DNA of 64,000 nucleotides, taken from Aquificota bacterium. Lineage in GTDB: Bacteria; Thermosulfidibacterota; Thermosulfidibacteria; Thermosulfidibacterales; B14-G1. The stretch covers positions 1-64,000 of the forward strand of contig WFSL01000036.1 of the NCBI GenBank assembly GCA_015486015.1, read 5' to 3'. The notes below the pieces were generated by a model, which saw only the letters and a list, made by a program, of their open reading frames with translations, did no database searches and was not told the origin of the DNA. Positions 63,177-64,000 of this stretch are shown here, in pieces. The stretch's first letter is position 1. Each line of letters opens with the position of its first letter. A program made the position numbers and the translations under genes.

Positions 63177-64000
63177 ATGGAAGTCTATGAATGGACCGAT
63201 TGGGCCCGATTGAATACGGAACCCGGCAGGGCCAAGGACAAGCCTCAGGCCCTGGACGGTGTGACAGTGTTGGATCTCAGTTATGGTAGCTTCGCCGGCC
63301 TCTTTGCCTCTTCTCTCATGGCGGAGATGGGGGCCAGGGTCATCAGGGTGGAGCCCCCCGAGGGGGACATTGCCCGGAATATGACTCCCCAGGCCATGAA
63401 GGTGAAAGATACAGGCCTGGCCTACATAGTGGAGGGGCGCAACAAGCATCACATCACTCTGGATATCAACATCCCTAAAGGAAGGGAGATCTTCTTAAAG
63501 ATGCTGCCCAAGGTGCAGGTCCTTATAGAGACCTTCCCTCCCAGATACATGGAAAATTTGGGCCTGGGCTGGGAGGTCCTCAGAGAGAGGAATCCCTCTC
63601 TCATCTACTGTGCCATCAACAGCTGGGGCCAGGAGGGGCCTGCCGTGGACGAGGGCATGGGTCAGGGGACCCTGGACTACGACGTAGTGGCCCAGGCTCT
63701 GGGGGGCTTTGCCTGGACGGTAGGGCTCCCCGAAGACTACACCGAGTTCCCCGAGTATACCCGGGTGCCCACCCGCATGGGCAACTGGATGGGCTGGTAC
63801 ATGGGAGGAGCCATGGCCGCCTTCTCCATCATGTCGGCCCTTATTTTTGCCGAGGCCACAGGGGAAGGCCAGTTCATTGACATCAGCCCAGCCGAGGCCC
63901 TCGCCACCGTAAATAACTATGCCTTCCATGTGTATTACCTGACGGGCCTGGTCATAGGCAGGGTGGCCAATTTTGAACCGGCGGCCTATGCCTACCACTA
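63177..64000 (+). CDS. Family III CoA-transferase, copy 2 (cut by the window edge)
   Basis: Open from ATG 63177 to the window end, 274 codons. GVTVLDLSYGSFAGLFASSLMAEMG is the family opening; D169 in GTLDYDVVAQALGGF is the catalytic aspartate; GQFIDISPAEALATVNNYAF follows as in copy 1. A GTAGAGAGGTGGAG stretch gives the ribosome site. Not included among complete reading frames because the stop lies beyond 64000. The two copies are clearly diverged, which favours a hetero-oligomeric enzyme over recent duplication. Confidence 0.88.
   Translation, partial: MEVYEWTDWARLNTEPGRAKDKPQALDGVTVLDLSYGSFAGLFASSLMAEMGARVIRVEPPEGDIARNMTPQAMKVKDTGLAYIVEGRNKHHITLDINIPKGREIFLKMLPKVQVLIETFPPRYMENLGLGWEVLRERNPSLIYCAINSWGQEGPAVDEGMGQGTLDYDVVAQALGGFAWTVGLPEDYTEFPEYTRVPTRMGNWMGWYMGGAMAAFSIMSALIFAEATGEGQFIDISPAEALATVNNYAFHVYYLTGLVIGRVANFEPAAYAYH

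Overview
The window reads as chromosome of an anaerobic Gram-negative bacterium, most likely Desulfobacterota (former Deltaproteobacteria) or a near neighbour. This is inferred from gene content, not from a marker-gene tree. The clues are complex I with an Hnd/Nuo-type NADH module and a NuoF-GltD fusion, split heptose genes hldE1/hldE2 (so an LPS outer membrane), a PerR-type regulator, methylmalonyl-CoA epimerase, a CIRCE-controlled hrcA operon, a GFTLIE type IV pilin, and an operon of acyl-CoA dehydrogenase, thiolase and family III CoA-transferase genes. Arginine is written largely with AGG/AGA, which fits but does not prove a thermophilic lineage. No rRNA, CRISPR array or prophage was seen.

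Layout. (1) 1-9609, minus strand: an energy-conversion locus. In transcription order it is nuoE-like, DRTGG-1, HATPase-1, DRTGG-2, PHP, HATPase-2, a cysteine-poor HndB-like protein, NuoF-GltD, then nuoA, B, C, D and the start of nuoG. The two halves carry near-identical promoter elements. (2) 9822-15059, plus: a small membrane protein, dprA, topA and an old-yellow-enzyme-type Fe-S flavoprotein. (3) 15096-18653, minus: a CoA-disulfide-reductase-like enzyme, then panD, panC and panB; panB has an attenuator-like leader. (4) 18784-19844: decayed DNA with an IS3-like remnant and a broken nucleotidyltransferase gene. (5) 19845-26837, minus: hrcA-grpE-dnaJ-UPF0280-ppx/gppA-glnD, without dnaK. (6) 27010-48327: housekeeping genes on both strands, including hisA, rpmB, relA/spoT, purC, a LOG-family gene with two coupled membrane-protein genes, eno, perR, hldE1/E2, sirtuin, trmB, a TPR-FtsY fusion, a lytic transglycosylase, kup, and a GT4/debranching-enzyme pair. 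(7) 48436-49089: tmRNA and initiator tRNA. (8) 49654-53830: a type IV pilin, an AT-richer GT-C/TPR membrane protein and a TIGR02757 protein. (9) 54359-64000: one plus-strand operon. It starts with an electron-transfer triad (Fe-S/CCG protein, GlcD-like flavoprotein, second Fe-S/CCG protein), followed by acyl-CoA dehydrogenase, an HMG-CoA-synthase-like/DUF35 fusion lacking the catalytic residues, an SCP2-type thiolase and two family III CoA-transferases, the last cut by the window edge.

How it fits together. Region 1 encodes NADH entry into complex I plus an embedded, tightly coupled regulatory cassette. Region 9 looks like activation of a carboxylic acid by CoA transfer, dehydrogenation with electrons handed to the Fe-S/flavin triad, and thiolytic cleavage by a thiolase with a non-catalytic DUF35 partner. 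It resembles the logic of benzylsuccinate-type beta-oxidation, but the substrate cannot be read from sequence. A 17-bp palindrome just downstream of a TATAAT box is a good repressor-site candidate for that operon.
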